From Pinguiococcus pyrenoidosus (lineage: Eukaryota; Sar; Pinguiophyceae; Pinguiochrysidales; Pinguiochrysidaceae): a stretch of 64,000 bases of DNA. The notes below the pieces were generated by a model. The model was given only the letters and a program-made list of their open reading frames with translations, had not been told where the DNA came from and searched no databases. Where the stretch lies: the NCBI GenBank assembly GCA_019677205.1, contig JAAMXY010000726.1:1-64000 (forward strand), read 5' to 3'. Below are positions 1-11,700 of this stretch, in pieces. The number at the start of each line of letters is the position of its first letter. Within the stretch, counting starts at the first letter, position 1. The translations under genes and the position numbers were made by a program.

Positions 1-365
1 TGGATGAAGTCCTCGATGCTCCGGAGCGCCCGGCCGGACGCGGTGAAGTCGCAGTACAGCAGCGTCCTTTGGCCGAAGGGGGTGTTCACACTGGCGTCAG
101 CCCCGATCACGTCCTCGCGGAGGGCTCGCAGCGTCTCTTCCGTCCTCACGTCTTCGGACTCGTCGCGAGAGAAGCGTGGCTTCAGGCGGGACTTGAACGT
201 CGAGCTTTTTTGCCTCCTGAAGAACCTCGGGCGGCAGAGATCCTGCGATTGCTGCTGCGTTTCTGGGTCTAGGCCAGGAAGCACCGCAGATTCCTTGCCA
301 GCATTGGCCTTGCTGGACGGGCCATCGAGGAAAACCGGCCTCGGCCCACGACTGCCGCTTGCCAT
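1..365 (-). CDS. Class-V aminotransferase / cysteine-desulfurase-like protein, N-terminal part, cut by the window edge
   Basis: An open minus-strand frame runs from an ATG at 365 to the left edge without a stop (about 121 codons). After about 75 low-complexity residues it reads LRALREDVIGADASVNTPFG, then QRTLLYCDFTASGRALRSIE. This is the N-terminal signature of a fold-type I PLP enzyme group (class-V aminotransferases related to cysteine desulfurases and selenocysteine lyases), where a 'LRE-VIG-D...TP(F/Y)G...L.Y.D.TASGR' block precedes the cofactor domain. The PLP lysine and the rest of the enzyme lie outside the window, so substrate and reaction cannot be given. The leader is basic and Ser/Pro-rich and could be disordered or a targeting peptide. 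Overlapping frames here are shadows. Family assignment is fairly confident; the start codon is less so. Confidence 0.6.
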   Translation of the reverse strand, partial: MASGSRGPRPVFLDGPSSKANAGKESAVLPGLDPETQQQSQDLCRPRFFRRQKSSTFKSRLKPRFSRDESEDVRTEETLRALREDVIGADASVNTPFGQRTLLYCDFTASGRALRSIEDFI

Positions 366-1147
366 CGGCGCTTCTTGCCAGCGGAGACGACGGCTGAGCG
401 GAAATCTCGGAAGGATCCTGGATCGCTAGTTGCACTGCACTGGTGCTGTGCTGGAAGGGTTCGCGTGCTGCACGGCCGCAAGCTCCACGGACCGCCTAGG
501 TGCTGGAGGTTCTGCAAGCGACCCTCGGCGTGGCTTCGGCCTTGAAGTGTGCCCTGGGGTGCCCAACTCGTCCTCCTGGCCTTTTGTGGAGTGCCTGCAA
601 TCGGTGTATTCTGTTTCCTTCGTCGTCTCCTTATTTTGCCGTTCCATTCCTACTTAAGAACAGATGTCAGACGCTCTTGACATCATTGGCTGCTGTCGGG
701 AACAGACCCTGGGATTCTCCAGTCGCTCCAGCAATGGGAGGCTGCGATTGGCGAAATTTAGACCGTCAGCGTCTAAGAGCAGCCTCAGCAGTCTGTTCAC
801 AAGCTCTACTTTGCGCGACACCGCAACACATTTGCGAACATTCCTCCTCAGCAACGTTTGGAAACCCGGTTTTGTCAGGAATTGGTTTGGAAAGTCCCGA
901 GAAGGTTCGCAAATTCCCAAACGAAGGGACACCTATTCAAACGATGTGCGGAGCTGTTCGCAACTGGACCTTGCGACGGCACACCGCCGCCAGACGCACA
1001 AATCGTCGCACCTTCCTTCCTCTGCGGCGTAGCCACCAGGACCATATATGGCTGAAGGCGATGGCGTGGACGTGTGGGCAGACTCCTCCGAAGACGATCT
1101 CGCCCGCTGCCTGAGCCCCAGACGTACGCCGCCTCCTAGACCGAAGT
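366..1147. other. Gene-poor stretch, no recognised gene
   Basis: Only short ORFs are present on both strands. The most protein-like is a plus-strand ORF from ATG 1048 (67 codons) with an acidic start (MAEGDGVDVWADSSEDD). It could be a first exon or a mobile-element remnant, but nothing identifies it. The interval lies between the aminotransferase start and the mobile-element-like ORFs and may hold the aminotransferase promoter. Confidence 0.3.
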
Positions 1148-1753
1148 TCACCGACTGGTCGCTTCCAGAGAACCATACTTGTCTGAGCGAAAGGATCTCT
1201 TCCTTTGGACCCACCCTCGTTTGGCATCCGCCATATCCACTTCCTTTCTGAGTTTACTTGCTTTTCGAAGGGCCACCCGAGAAGCTCCTGTTAGACGTGA
1301 CAGCGCCGATAAGTTTGCTCCCGCTGGGCTTATGGCCGTCAGTATTGCATTGTGCGCATTTTGAGACTCCATATGCCTACTCCCGCCCGTCGCCAGATTG
1401 TGCGTTATGAACCTTTTTAAAGCAGCAAGGGCACTGCTTGCGAGTGAACTGTCCTCCTGGGCAAATATCTGGTCAAGTCCGGCGGGAAGGAGAACACGAA
1501 CGTCTGGTCTACGCAGAAAGGAGAGCAAGATGCCCTTGATGAACGACGGCTTGCCTTGGCACTGCTCGTATAGCAAATCAGAAAGCTCCTTCGCCCTCTT
1601 ATTGCATTGGTCGTATGGCGGCCCAGGTCGCTTTAAGGGACGACATGACGCGGCTGGAGGGAGCCTGAAGAGATTCTGGAAAGCCCTCGAGATGAAACCA
1701 GAAGGCGAGTCACGAAGATGTGAGGACTTGACGACCGCCGTGGCAGCTGCCAA
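1148..1753 (-). CDS. Hypothetical protein, possibly a mobile-element ORF
   Basis: This 201-codon ORF has protein-like composition: helical, Leu/Ala-rich segments such as AKELSDLLYEQCQGKPSFIK and a block NLSALSRLTGASRVALRKAS followed by a basic tail. I do not recognise a family with certainty. The 'LSRLTGASRVALRKA' block looks like a helix-turn-helix of the kind found near the N-terminus of large algal transposon proteins, but that is inference. It lies antisense to the first third of the plus-strand ORF 1398-2546, so at most one of the two can be translated where they overlap. The shown start gives the longest frame; no splice sites were assigned. Confidence 0.3.
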   Translation of the reverse strand: MAAATAVVKSSHLRDSPSGFISRAFQNLFRLPPAASCRPLKRPGPPYDQCNKRAKELSDLLYEQCQGKPSFIKGILLSFLRRPDVRVLLPAGLDQIFAQEDSSLASSALAALKRFITHNLATGGSRHMESQNAHNAILTAISPAGANLSALSRLTGASRVALRKASKLRKEVDMADAKRGWVQRKRSFRSDKYGSLEATSR

Positions 1754-2546
1754 AGAGCTCTTCTCAGTGCCTCGAGAAGGTAAGGTGGTCTCTCGCCGTC
1801 ACTTCTTCGCAGTCAAACAGTCGGCTGTAGATGCAGAAGAGGTCTGGGAAGGAGAGACAGTGCGGGGCACGAGAGGCTTCTTCAGTGTGCGTAAATCCCA
1901 CAGCTCAACGACTACCATAAGCACCAGAAACCTGGCTTGTTTCTGTGCAGCGTGCCTGAACCATATGTACGACGAGTGTTCGTCAAAGGCGTACGTCGAC
2001 CCCTGGAAACCTCGCTTGGTAGTCGCAAAGAGCACCGGAGGCAGCCAGGCCTTTGTGCAAGGAGCCGAGGAGGAGAAAGAAGAACTCTTCATGAGCCAGC
2101 CACCTTTGCAAGCCTTCGAGGAGGGTGACAACGTGGCGATCAAGTCCGAGGATGGAGATGGTTTTTATCTCTGCAGAGTCGTCCAGCTCTTCAAGGCGGA
2201 TCGACCCTATGTCAGCGATCTACGTGATGTAGATGGATGCCCTTTCATCTATCAGCCAGGCGACCACATCATCAAAGTGCACTACTACCATCGTGTTCTC
2301 AAACCTCGTTTCTACGAGCTTTGGGATGAGACCTGGGGCAGCCGTGGCACCTGGAATGCCCGTTCGGGCTTCTCCAAGGTTTGGGAGGGGTATCCGGCCA
2401 CATATATTCACCCAGGCCTCGTCCGTCATTTCAAGTTCACAATGACTGCAACAAAGGCAAAAGCTGGCGCTGGGCGATACAAACAAGGATTTGAGTTGAG
2501 CCTCGAAGATCTTGGTGCCATCAGAGCAGCGGTAGGGAAGAATTGA
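1398..2546 (+). CDS. Transposase-like C-terminal fragment (Cys cluster plus BAH/Tudor-like tail)
   Basis: The credible part starts near 1790. It reads a KxVxxRHFF segment, then a cysteine cluster NLACFCAACLNHMYDECSS followed by YVDPWKPRLV. A module beginning EEGDNVAIKSEDGDGFYLCR and ending in VHYYHRVLKPRFYEL resembles a BAH or Tudor-like fold. This order (RHFF, CxC..C..C, PW, then a 'GD-VAV...FYL' module) is what I associate with C-termini of large algal transposon proteins; no catalytic DDE/RNase-H region is visible. The first ~120 codons overlap the antisense ORF 1148-1753 and are probably not genuine. The stop codon lies inside the first copy of a 46-bp tandem repeat. Probably a decayed element; a host gene with missing upstream exons is the alternative. 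Confidence 0.35.
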   Translation: MCVMNLFKAARALLASELSSWANIWSSPAGRRTRTSGLRRKESKMPLMNDGLPWHCSYSKSESSFALLLHWSYGGPGRFKGRHDAAGGSLKRFWKALEMKPEGESRRCEDLTTAVAAAKELFSVPREGKVVSRRHFFAVKQSAVDAEEVWEGETVRGTRGFFSVRKSHSSTTTISTRNLACFCAACLNHMYDECSSKAYVDPWKPRLVVAKSTGGSQAFVQGAEEEKEELFMSQPPLQAFEEGDNVAIKSEDGDGFYLCRVVQLFKADRPYVSDLRDVDGCPFIYQPGDHIIKVHYYHRVLKPRFYELWDETWGSRGTWNARSGFSKVWEGYPATYIHPGLVRHFKFTMTATKAKAGAGRYKQGFELSLEDLGAIRAAVGKN

Positions 2547-2603
2547 GCTTGAAAACGTTGGTGCCATCCGAGCAGCAGTAGGGAAGAATTGAGCTTGAAA
2601 ACG
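2512..2603. repeat. 46-bp tandem duplication spanning a stop codon
   Basis: Two adjacent copies, 2512-2557 and 2558-2603, differ at two positions. The unit begins ttggtgccat and ends gagcttgaaaacg. The stop codon of the upstream ORF (2544-2546) lies in copy 1, and copy 2 lies just beyond it. Confidence 0.9.
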
Positions 2604-2645
2604 TGTGATTTTTCGCTTGTAGCGGTGCTTTCCTCCAAAAATTTC

Positions 2646-2693
2646 CCGGGGGCGCATTCCCCCGGACCCCCCTAGCAGGGGGGCAAGCCCCCC
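2646..2693. repeat. GC-rich multi-hairpin element
   Basis: Consecutive inverted repeats: CCGGGGG (2646-2652) with CCCCCGG (2659-2665), then C6 (2667-2672) with G6 (2678-2683), which can instead pair with C6 (2688-2693). All loops are 4-6 nt. It sits in the short gap before the giant RNF213-like frame. It may be a dispersed repeat or the end of the mobile-element-like block; copy number elsewhere cannot be judged here. Confidence 0.6.
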
Positions 2694-2764
2694 TGACCCC
2701 CCTGGCTTGGCCGCTGATCTCTGCATCTAAAACGAGCCGCTGCCAGCAGCAGCTTGATCAGCTG

Positions 2765-5700
2765 TTGCGAACAGGAAATCCGCAGATCCTTGATGCGAGT
2801 GTCGCATTTCCTCCTGACGCCGACGGACTAACGCCGAGGACTTCCCATGACCTCCTCCAAGAACTCGAGAGATTGCAGAAAGTGAATGTCAACTGGACTT
2901 CTGCAATCAGCAATGTTCGAAGGGAGAGCCCTTTCATCGCCCGGGTCCCTTCAGTTGCCATCTGGCATCTGAAAGATGCTCTCCTTGCTGGTGACCAAAA
3001 ACAGATCGAGCGCAGACTGTCCTCTGTCTCCTGGGCAGAGAACTGTATGGAAGCTGAACCAGAGCAGTTTCGATTGCGCTACGACACGCACAAGCTGACC
3101 AGACTCAGCAGAAAGTGCACTGCTCGCAATGCGCATCAAGGAGATTTTGAGAGCTTTCTCTTCTGCATACACGCAGCACTGGCGTCCGTCATGGACGAAG
3201 CCTCCCTCTGTCGATACGGCCCTCTTCAGGACAAACTCGTGGAGGACATGCAGCACAGAAGCATTCTCTTCCTCGACGATGACGGCTGGCAGCACGCCCA
3301 TGCCGGTCAGGCCAAGGAGGCGAAGATCACTCCGAATCGCCTTCTCATCGTGAGAGAAAAGGCCCCAAGAACCAATCGGAACCAGAGCGTTGCCCTTCTG
3401 ACAGCACTAAGCATCTTGCTTCCGTTGGGGGAAGCTCCTGGACAGGAGAGCCTCCTCGCTTGCGATGAGAGCACCTCGGTTGACGACATTCACCGATTCC
3501 TAGAGTTGCAGATCCATCGTTCCCGACATGCGGATGACAACTTTCGACCAGTTGGCGTGCTTGCGCAGGTAGACACTCTCTGTGTCGAGGCGTTCCAAGC
3601 ACTCCTGAATGGTTTCACGGAGGCTCGAAAACGGACGACAGAAAGGGACTCAGCTCTTCTGAGAATCGCCGTGACGGTCACGAGGGACGTCTCCTCGGAA
3701 AGAGTAGACCTACTTCGGCAGATTGGTGATCTCGCAAGCATTCTTTTGCTCACAGAAGATCGCCTAAGGGATCTGCTTCGGCGTGCCTTGGAATGTCTCC
3801 CCAACATCGAGATTGTCCGGAGTCCACTGGCAGGGGACGGAAAGACCCACTACATCGAAACACAGTCCGGGGGTGGCTCCCGGAGCCTCTTATGGGGAGG
3901 AGCACAGACTCGGTCAGATGCCGCAAGTGTTTTGATTCAGACCAACCAGCCTGAGATCAGCTCTGTTCGCTTAGAGCTCTTTCCTTTCGACGTGGGCGGG
4001 ACCTTGGAGGCAGACCTTCTTCTTGGAGAGCTTCTGCTAAGCGGGTGCGTATTCGACTCGGAGAATGCCTGCTGGAATCGAGTCCCGCACAACGTCAAGA
4101 TCTATCTCGAAGTCTGCAACAGCCTTGTACTTGAAGACCCGGTAACTCTGCTTGATCAGAGCATGCCACTGCTCAGGATCATGCCGAACGTACATGAAGT
4201 TGGCGTGGAAATGAACCTGGCGTTCGACTTCTCCCACCCGGCTTTCCCGGGGCAGGACATTCGCCACGCCTTCTCCGTCGCCGGCGCCGCTCTAACCCTG
4301 AGAAGTCTCCGAGAAGCTCATCCACTAGAGCCAATTGTAGATCAAGAGGGGTCTGGGCTCTTCCAGCTTACGGCGGAAACGGGAATCCAGGTTCTGCATG
4401 CCGAAGAGCTTCTCTCAGACTCGCGCCATCTTGCCGACGTCAAAAGAAAAGCAGAGGAGCAGCTGACCAGTGCAATGGGGGACGACGACGGGGAGCCAGG
4501 ACGGCAGAGGTGGAGCAAGGCCACGCTCGTATCCTACTTCCGCTTTCTTGCGCGTTGGGTAGAGAGATGGGCCAACCAACTCTTCTTGTACAATTTGCAG
4601 TTGCTGCAGGAGAACCAGAACCAATATCCAAGGGAGGCGATCGCAGCAGCATTCCTTGAGATCCTGGAAAGCATGTGCGCAATGGCTGCCAAAGTGTGCG
4701 TCCGTTCTTCCGCTGCCGCTGCGCAGACGGCCCAGTTGCTGTCTGGGTCCCAAGAATGTGACGTACGCCAGGTGATGGCAGGTCGCGTGCGAGACGATGG
4801 GAACATGCGGGATGTCGCTTGGGCATTTAACGCTGGGGATGCCATCATGATCTGTGCAGATTCGGATCAAGTTCCCCAAGTGATCATGCAAGTGCGCACA
4901 CTTTGGAGCGAGTTGCGAGGCGTCGAAGACCAGTTCGCCACGATTCCCGAGAAGCTCGATGAAGCCGATGAGAAGACACTTCAAGACCTCCTTCTGCAAA
5001 CCGTGATGGGTGACTGCGCTGTGCCTGCCGCAGAGAGACACGCTCTCTTCGATAACTACGCGCTCACGAAAGACAATATGATTAAGATTATCGACGCTGT
5101 GGAGCGCCTGAGAGCCGGACTGCCAGTGATGATGATCGGTGAGGCCGGTTGCGGAAAGACTGAGCTTATGCGCCGCACGGCACGTCTCATGGGACTTCGA
5201 GAGGAACACATGCTGGAGCTCCCCATTCACGCTGGCACCAGTCTCGATGAAATTGCTGGCGTTCTAGACGACGCGGCCGAATCCGTCCAAGAAGACGATT
5301 CTGGGATCCGCCTCGTTTTCCTCGACGAATTGAACACGTGTCCGCATCTTCCTGCTTTGAAGCGGCTCTTCGTGGATCGCCTACATCCGGTGACCAACAA
5401 GCCTTTGGAGAGCCGCATCCGTCTAGCGGCAGCTTGCAATCCGTACCGTTTCAGCCCCGAGCCACTGGTAGCCGTGGGCTTCAAAGTCTCCGAGACGACG
5501 CGCAGGAAGGATTTTTTCTACGGCCTCTGCTACCGCGTCTATCCCCTCCCCGAATCGCTCTTCAACTGTCTTACGGCCTTCGGCGAGCTCACGCCCGACG
5601 CCGAGAGGACGTACGTCGAGCGAATGATGCAAGGTCGCTCAAGGGTTCTTCTGCCGAACAATTCCATGGAGGCTCTGGGCGAGCTTTCTCCAAGTCTGGT

Positions 5701-8700
5701 AGATGCGGCGACTTCGGCAGTCACCGTCGCGCACCATTTCTTTAGGACCAGACGATTGCACGTCTCCTTGCGGGACCCTGTCCGAGTGGTGAAGGTTTGG
5801 GCATATGGAAGATTCGAGTTGCAACGTCGCACGAAGCGTCTTCGACTGAGCGACAGTCTTGACGTCGACACAGCTGCTCTTGTCGTCGCTCTCCATCTTG
5901 TGTACGAGACGAGGTTGCCGGATCTGCCCATGCGGAACGATCTGATTGACGAAATGCTCGACGACAAGCTAGGGCAGCTTCTGGCGACTGCATCAACAAA
6001 GAACAGGATGCGGTTGCTGTATGAAGCAGACCTGGAGATAGCTCGGCAAGAATGGCGTCAAGTTGTCGACAGGGAAGAGAAGCATTGGACCCGATGCCTG
6101 GAGATTCCCGGAAACATTGCGCTCGTCCGGGCTCTGCGGGAAAACGTGCATAGCGCAATCGTGTGCTTCATGACGCGTATACCACTTTTTATTGTTGGAA
6201 AGCCGGGCTGTTCAAAGAGCCTAACCATCTCGCTCTTGCTCACCGCTTTGAGTGATCCAAAAGGAGAGCTCGCGGGTGTCGCACGGGCCGAGGTGCGGTC
6301 TTTTCAGGGTAGTCGTCAATCGAAGTCCGAGGCCCTCTTAACTGTCTTCCGGCTGGCGAAGGAGCGGCAGAGGCAGTTCCAAGCACAGGAGGCGCTGCAA
6401 AAGCAGCGCCACAGCATTCATCAGCACACGTTAAGCCTTGTCTTGCTGGATGAAGTGGGTTTGGCGGAGCAGTCGCCAGATAATCCCCTCAAAGTTCTAC
6501 ACGCTCAGCTGGAGCCTCGCAATCCTGGAGATGCTGTGCCGACAATTGCGATTTCGAATTGGGAGCTTGACAGGAGCAAAATGAATCGTGGTTTGGTGCT
6601 CGCCTGCCCGCCCGCTGAAGCCGAGGATCTGGCACTAATTGGCACGAGCATCATTCGCTTCTACCTCGAGAGGGATGATGAAGTCCGCAAAAGCTTGGAG
6701 GCATCAATGAGACGGCTGACGTCGGCGTTTCTTCGTTATCTTCAACGTCAGCGTCCTGAGGACTTCCACGGACTCCGCGATTGGTATGGTACATGCTCAT
6801 ACGCTTCGAGACTCCTCCTGGCTGCGGATCAGATTGCCAATGTCGTCTCCGAAGACGCCGTGGAAAGCGCCAAGGACATGCGACTGAGCGATGGTCTCTT
6901 CCGCGAAGGGGAATACCTCGTGTCGCTCTGCAGAAAACAACATCGCCGAAGATCTATGAACGACCTCGTACCCGTCGAATGGGCGCTCCACCTTGCCATT
7001 CTGAACAACATGGGCGGAAATGGAAAGTTAGGATCCGGGCCGTTGCGAAAACTCTGCGAATCGATTTACACAGACGCCTCGCTGGTGCGACTTGATCAAC
7101 TTCCGACGGTAAAAGACATCACGCAACCGACGAGGGTCTTGGAGACGTTGTTGAGCGATGTTGATGGGCGCCACATCATGGTCATTTGTCGGAGTGCAGG
7201 GCCTGTCATCCGAGTCATAGAAAGGTCTGCGCAGCAAGCGGCGAATTGGCGTCCGGAGACCCTGATCGGCAGCGCTTTGGAGCGAGATCAAGAAGGCTCA
7301 GACATGTACGCACAGTCTATGCTCCAAGCAGCAATCGTGGCAATGGCCCAGGAACGCCGCCTGCTCATCCTTCAGAATCTTGGGATCATTCACACGGCTT
7401 TGTACGACTTATTCAACGCAAACTACACCCGTGGGGGCGGCAACGGTGGCCAGCGCTTCTGCCGTGTTGCGCGGGAACGGTTTTGCAACCCTCGCTGCGC
7501 GGTTGCCGAGCAGTTCAAGGTTGTTCTTGTCGTGCCGCCAGAGCAAGCAGCGTGTTTTGAACCTGCTCTTCTGAATCGGTTCGCTAAGGTTGAGGTCGAA
7601 CTCTCTGACCTTGTGAAGGCGTTCGATAGGCGTGCTCTGGAGAGTTGGCGTACAAGGGCTGTGACTGCGCTGCCTTGCCTTGGGGCCAGACCTGGCCACG
7701 ACTCGGGGACTCTTCTGCACATGCCGGCGGCGCCACTGGGGTTGCTCCACATGGTCGAGCTTTCCCTATACACGCTTCATGAAGACTTCGCCGAGTATCC
7801 GGAAGACGCGCGAGACCGCCTGGCAGATGACCTCCTTCTTCCTATGCTATCCCCGGAGTCGAATCTCGAGAATCGGAGGAGATCGGGCCTCACCGAGGCC
7901 GGAAGCACGTCGAGCGATTGCCTGAGTCGCCCGCATTGGACATTCCCGTACCTGCTGCGCGCTATTTTCAGCGAAGCGAGTTATCGAGGGACCATTGTGC
8001 CTCTCGTGGTCCCCACGTTCTGCTGCGAGATGCTGCCGAGGATGCAAGACGAGATTTACCGGATCTCCGGTGCTTCCACTGTCGTTGAAGACGGAATTGC
8101 AATGACTTTGGTGCCCTCGCACGTGCGATTGCAGGAACGACTTGACGACTTTGTGAACGAGTCCGTCCTTGCTATCCAAAGGGATGAAGCCGCGCTCTGC
8201 TGCTTGCGCATCCACGTAGACATGAGTAGTCCTCGCGCTGAAGACGGCGCCGACTATATCATTGCGCAAATAGACAAGGTCGCGAAGAAGATCTCGGACA
8301 GAAGGGCCCCGGGTCGTGGCGTTGTCGTGCTCGCCATGGTGGTGACGAGTCGAAGATCAAGCGCCAAGTCGGAACGGCGCCTTAGACCGTTTGTCCTTTC
8401 GCGTCCACCTGTGGACGGAGGCGTCTGCGAACCGTGGCGCTGCGTGTACGTGGACTCTTTCTCTGGCAAGCTGCCGTGGAGGACCTCAGTGGACGAACTC
8501 TTGCACGGTACCCGTGCGTCGTGTCTGGGATTGACCGGTGGGGACGCGAGCCGCTTCTGCTGTGTGCTGCGGGATCTCTTCCCATACGCCATCGAAAGAA
8601 TCTCGAACCAAGGACCGGCGCTGGCAAGGTTGGAGGCTCTTGCGGATGCGGCTGTCTCGCACAGGCGCCTTCTGGAGTCGATCCAGGCAGTGCTATTTGA

Positions 8701-11700
8701 AGAGCTCAGCGCAGAGGAGGAGGGCTGGCGTCTAGCAGTTGCGGAGAACTCGAACCTTCTGCAGAACACGGGGTCCTTTCTTCTGGCCTTGCTGAGCAGC
8801 ATTCGATCTGACCATATCATTGTCCCGACGGTCGAAAAGGTCTTGCTTCATGGGCTCCACGAGAGCTGCAACGATTGCCAAGTGCCCGACGAGACGTGGC
8901 GCCAGCTATCCATGAGCCTCCTCCGACGAGAGAAAAGGCCGAAGCCTTTGAACGCCCAGCTTGACGGTGTGCGGCTCTCCTGCCTTGGTGCCCCAGCCCT
9001 TCTTCGCATCCTCATCCCTTGTGCAGAGACAGGCCTCCTAAACGGCGACGACGACGCGCGACAGAATCAGCCAGTGGTTGCCTTGATTGCAGCTTGCAAG
9101 AAACGAATGGCAGCAACCTGGTACCGCCTGGAGCGCGATCTTGCCGATTTCCTGCTGCGGCATGCGTCAGCGGCTGAGAAACTGGTGAAGGAAGACGCCG
9201 TTGCTGAAGCTGTCAGCACAGTTTGTCGGGGCATCGGGCGAGAGTTTGTGGTCACCAATTTGATGAAAGGCCCGTTGAGAGAAACGGCAACCATGGTAAC
9301 GAAGTGGCTCAAGGACGTCCTTCTTCCGCTGTCGGAGAACCATGCTTCAGCCTCTGACTCTAACTTCGGAGCCGGAGCCGGAGCCGGGGAGACCAAAGGC
9401 AATCCACCGGATACGTGGCGCAGCGAAGCGGGCGACGGTGTGGAAGATGCTCTCGAGCAAATCTGCGGGGGGGTCGCCGCGATTGCTCTCAGCATCCCCA
9501 TCTCGCGTGAAGCCAGTCTGCTAATGCTGCGATGCCTCACCATCATTCACGAGGAGATTCCAGACATGCTCAACGACGCGCTGATCGCCCGCACGCCCAC
9601 AAACGGCGTCAGACATGTGGTCCGCATGGTCTTCTCGATGCTCACTGGAGAGAGGGACATCGTATCCTTGCTGCGCGATAGCGTACGACAGATGATGCCG
9701 ACGGGTCCTGACCTCGGCACTCTCACCTTCTCAGAGCTCAAGACTCGTATGGCCGAAGTCGTCTCGTGCACTGTCATCAATCTATTCAAGAGCTCTGCCG
9801 CCCTCGCTCGCTTGGATGTGCGCAGCAGGCTTAGAGTGAGCATGCGCCTGGCGACTGCACTGCATGGCAAGTACAATGCAAACACTGAAGTTGCCTCGTT
9901 TCTGGTGCTGGGCAGGATGATGATATCAGAGAATGCGGTGGACGCGCAGGTCCTGAACCATGCCGTCAAGCACATGCTTCATGCGGAAGACCAGTCACTG
10001 AATTGCCTCAAACGGGCAGGGTGTTGCCTTGAGGATCCAGCTGTGCCGCTAGACGTGGCACTGATTGGAATCCAACGCGCCAGTGACCTGCTGAGGTTTG
10101 GTCGCAACCAAGAAGGCCACGCAGATTTTGCAAGAATGCTCAGGACGGCTGCCAGACGCTTGGATGGATCGTTCGAAGTTGCAGCGCAGCACCATGAGCA
10201 TCTCAGCTTTCTTGCCCATCGGCTGCTCCATCGTATACTGAGGCCCAAGGCGAAGCGCGATGTGCTTCAGGAAGTGGTCGAGTTCTGTTGCGGCAACTTC
10301 AGCAGCTCGCAAGCTCCAGGCGTTTTAGCGTCTGTAGACCCAGTTCTCATGGAACTGGGTGGAATAGACGACTCACCGATGATCGCGATCCTGTCAACTT
10401 GCATTGCAAAGTACTGCAAGATACGGGAGACCCTTCAGCGGGCCGTACAAGACCTTGCACGAGAAGAAACCCAGATCCAAGCGTGCGATCGTCTGTCGGC
10501 GTTCCTTCGACGTCTTAATCAGAATTTGGATCACCACCATGATGGTCCAGCCACCCTGACTCGATTGATAAGTATCACCGCTGCAAAGGAAGCAGCTATT
10601 GCGGCTGTCGAAATTGTACAGGTGTTGCGACGAAACTTGCTGCCCTACGAGAACAAAAGAGAGTCTCTCCGTGGACTGATTCGTGATCTGCTCCAGAGGG
10701 AGTTCAGTCGGCGTCCAGCGGCGCCTGCCGAGCTACTCCCTACACACGAAAGGATAGAGCTTCCGCCGCCCCTGTGCTCTCTCTTTGCCGTCAGTGCGAC
10801 GCGACGGGCAGGCCGAACCGGCGCCGAGAGCGTCAAATGGCTGAAGGATCTTTTCGTCCACGATGACTCGGACGCTGCCAAATGGATGATGAATTGCTGG
10901 CGGAACATGGAAAGGCACAGAGGTGGCAGCAATGGCCTGGGATTCCGACTCCTGTCGTTGCGGGATACCCCCCCGGGATATCGCGACGAAGTTGTCGGGG
11001 ATGTTGCTTTGCTGAACAGAGACGAGGACGTTCCGGGCACAGAAGAGCGCCTGATGGGATGCTTAAGAAGTCCCATTGGCAGGATTAGGTTGTGTGCCGA
11101 GCTTGCAGAAGCTGCAGCCATGCAACGATCAGATGCGAGGCCTCAGCATACCAGCGATGCAGTGGAGCTTCAGAACGCCTTTTTGAAGCCGAAGGTGCAA
11201 GCAGCGCTGCGACCTCTGAGCCTCGCTCTGTTGCTCTTGCAACAAGTTGGAGAGCCGCTGAACAATCCCGAGCCGTTGAGCCCCTTCTCAGTGAGTGCTG
11301 ATCTGGCTCCAACTGCTCCGGGAATGGTGCCCGCAGAGCTATGGCGTTCGAGCATCGTCCTTCATCTTCTCTCGATTCTCTCGTGTGGTGCGAGCGGCAC
11401 TGCGCCAAGAGGGTTTCAGCCTTTTGTGCGAGCGATGCAAGTGGACGAGCAGTCTTTGGCAGCTACGTTCTGGCCTGGCATCGCAAACAACGAGTGGGAC
11501 ATGTGGATTCGGTCTGGACATCGGAAGGGAATTTCTCCGAGGCAGAACCTTGGCGTATACCAGTGCTCTTGTGGGTACCGGTACGTACTGAGCGAATGCC
11601 TAGGTCCTGTGGAAAGGCAGAACTGCAACAACAACGACAATCCCGATGTCGAATGTCGGAATCAGATTGGGGGCCAGAATCATGTTCTTGCACCGCATCA

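Noticed and set aside
10880-11110. Search for a RING finger in the expected RNF213 position
   Set aside because: Only isolated cysteines occur (for example MNCWRNM); no C3HC4 spacing could be found by eye between the AAA units and the RZ block.
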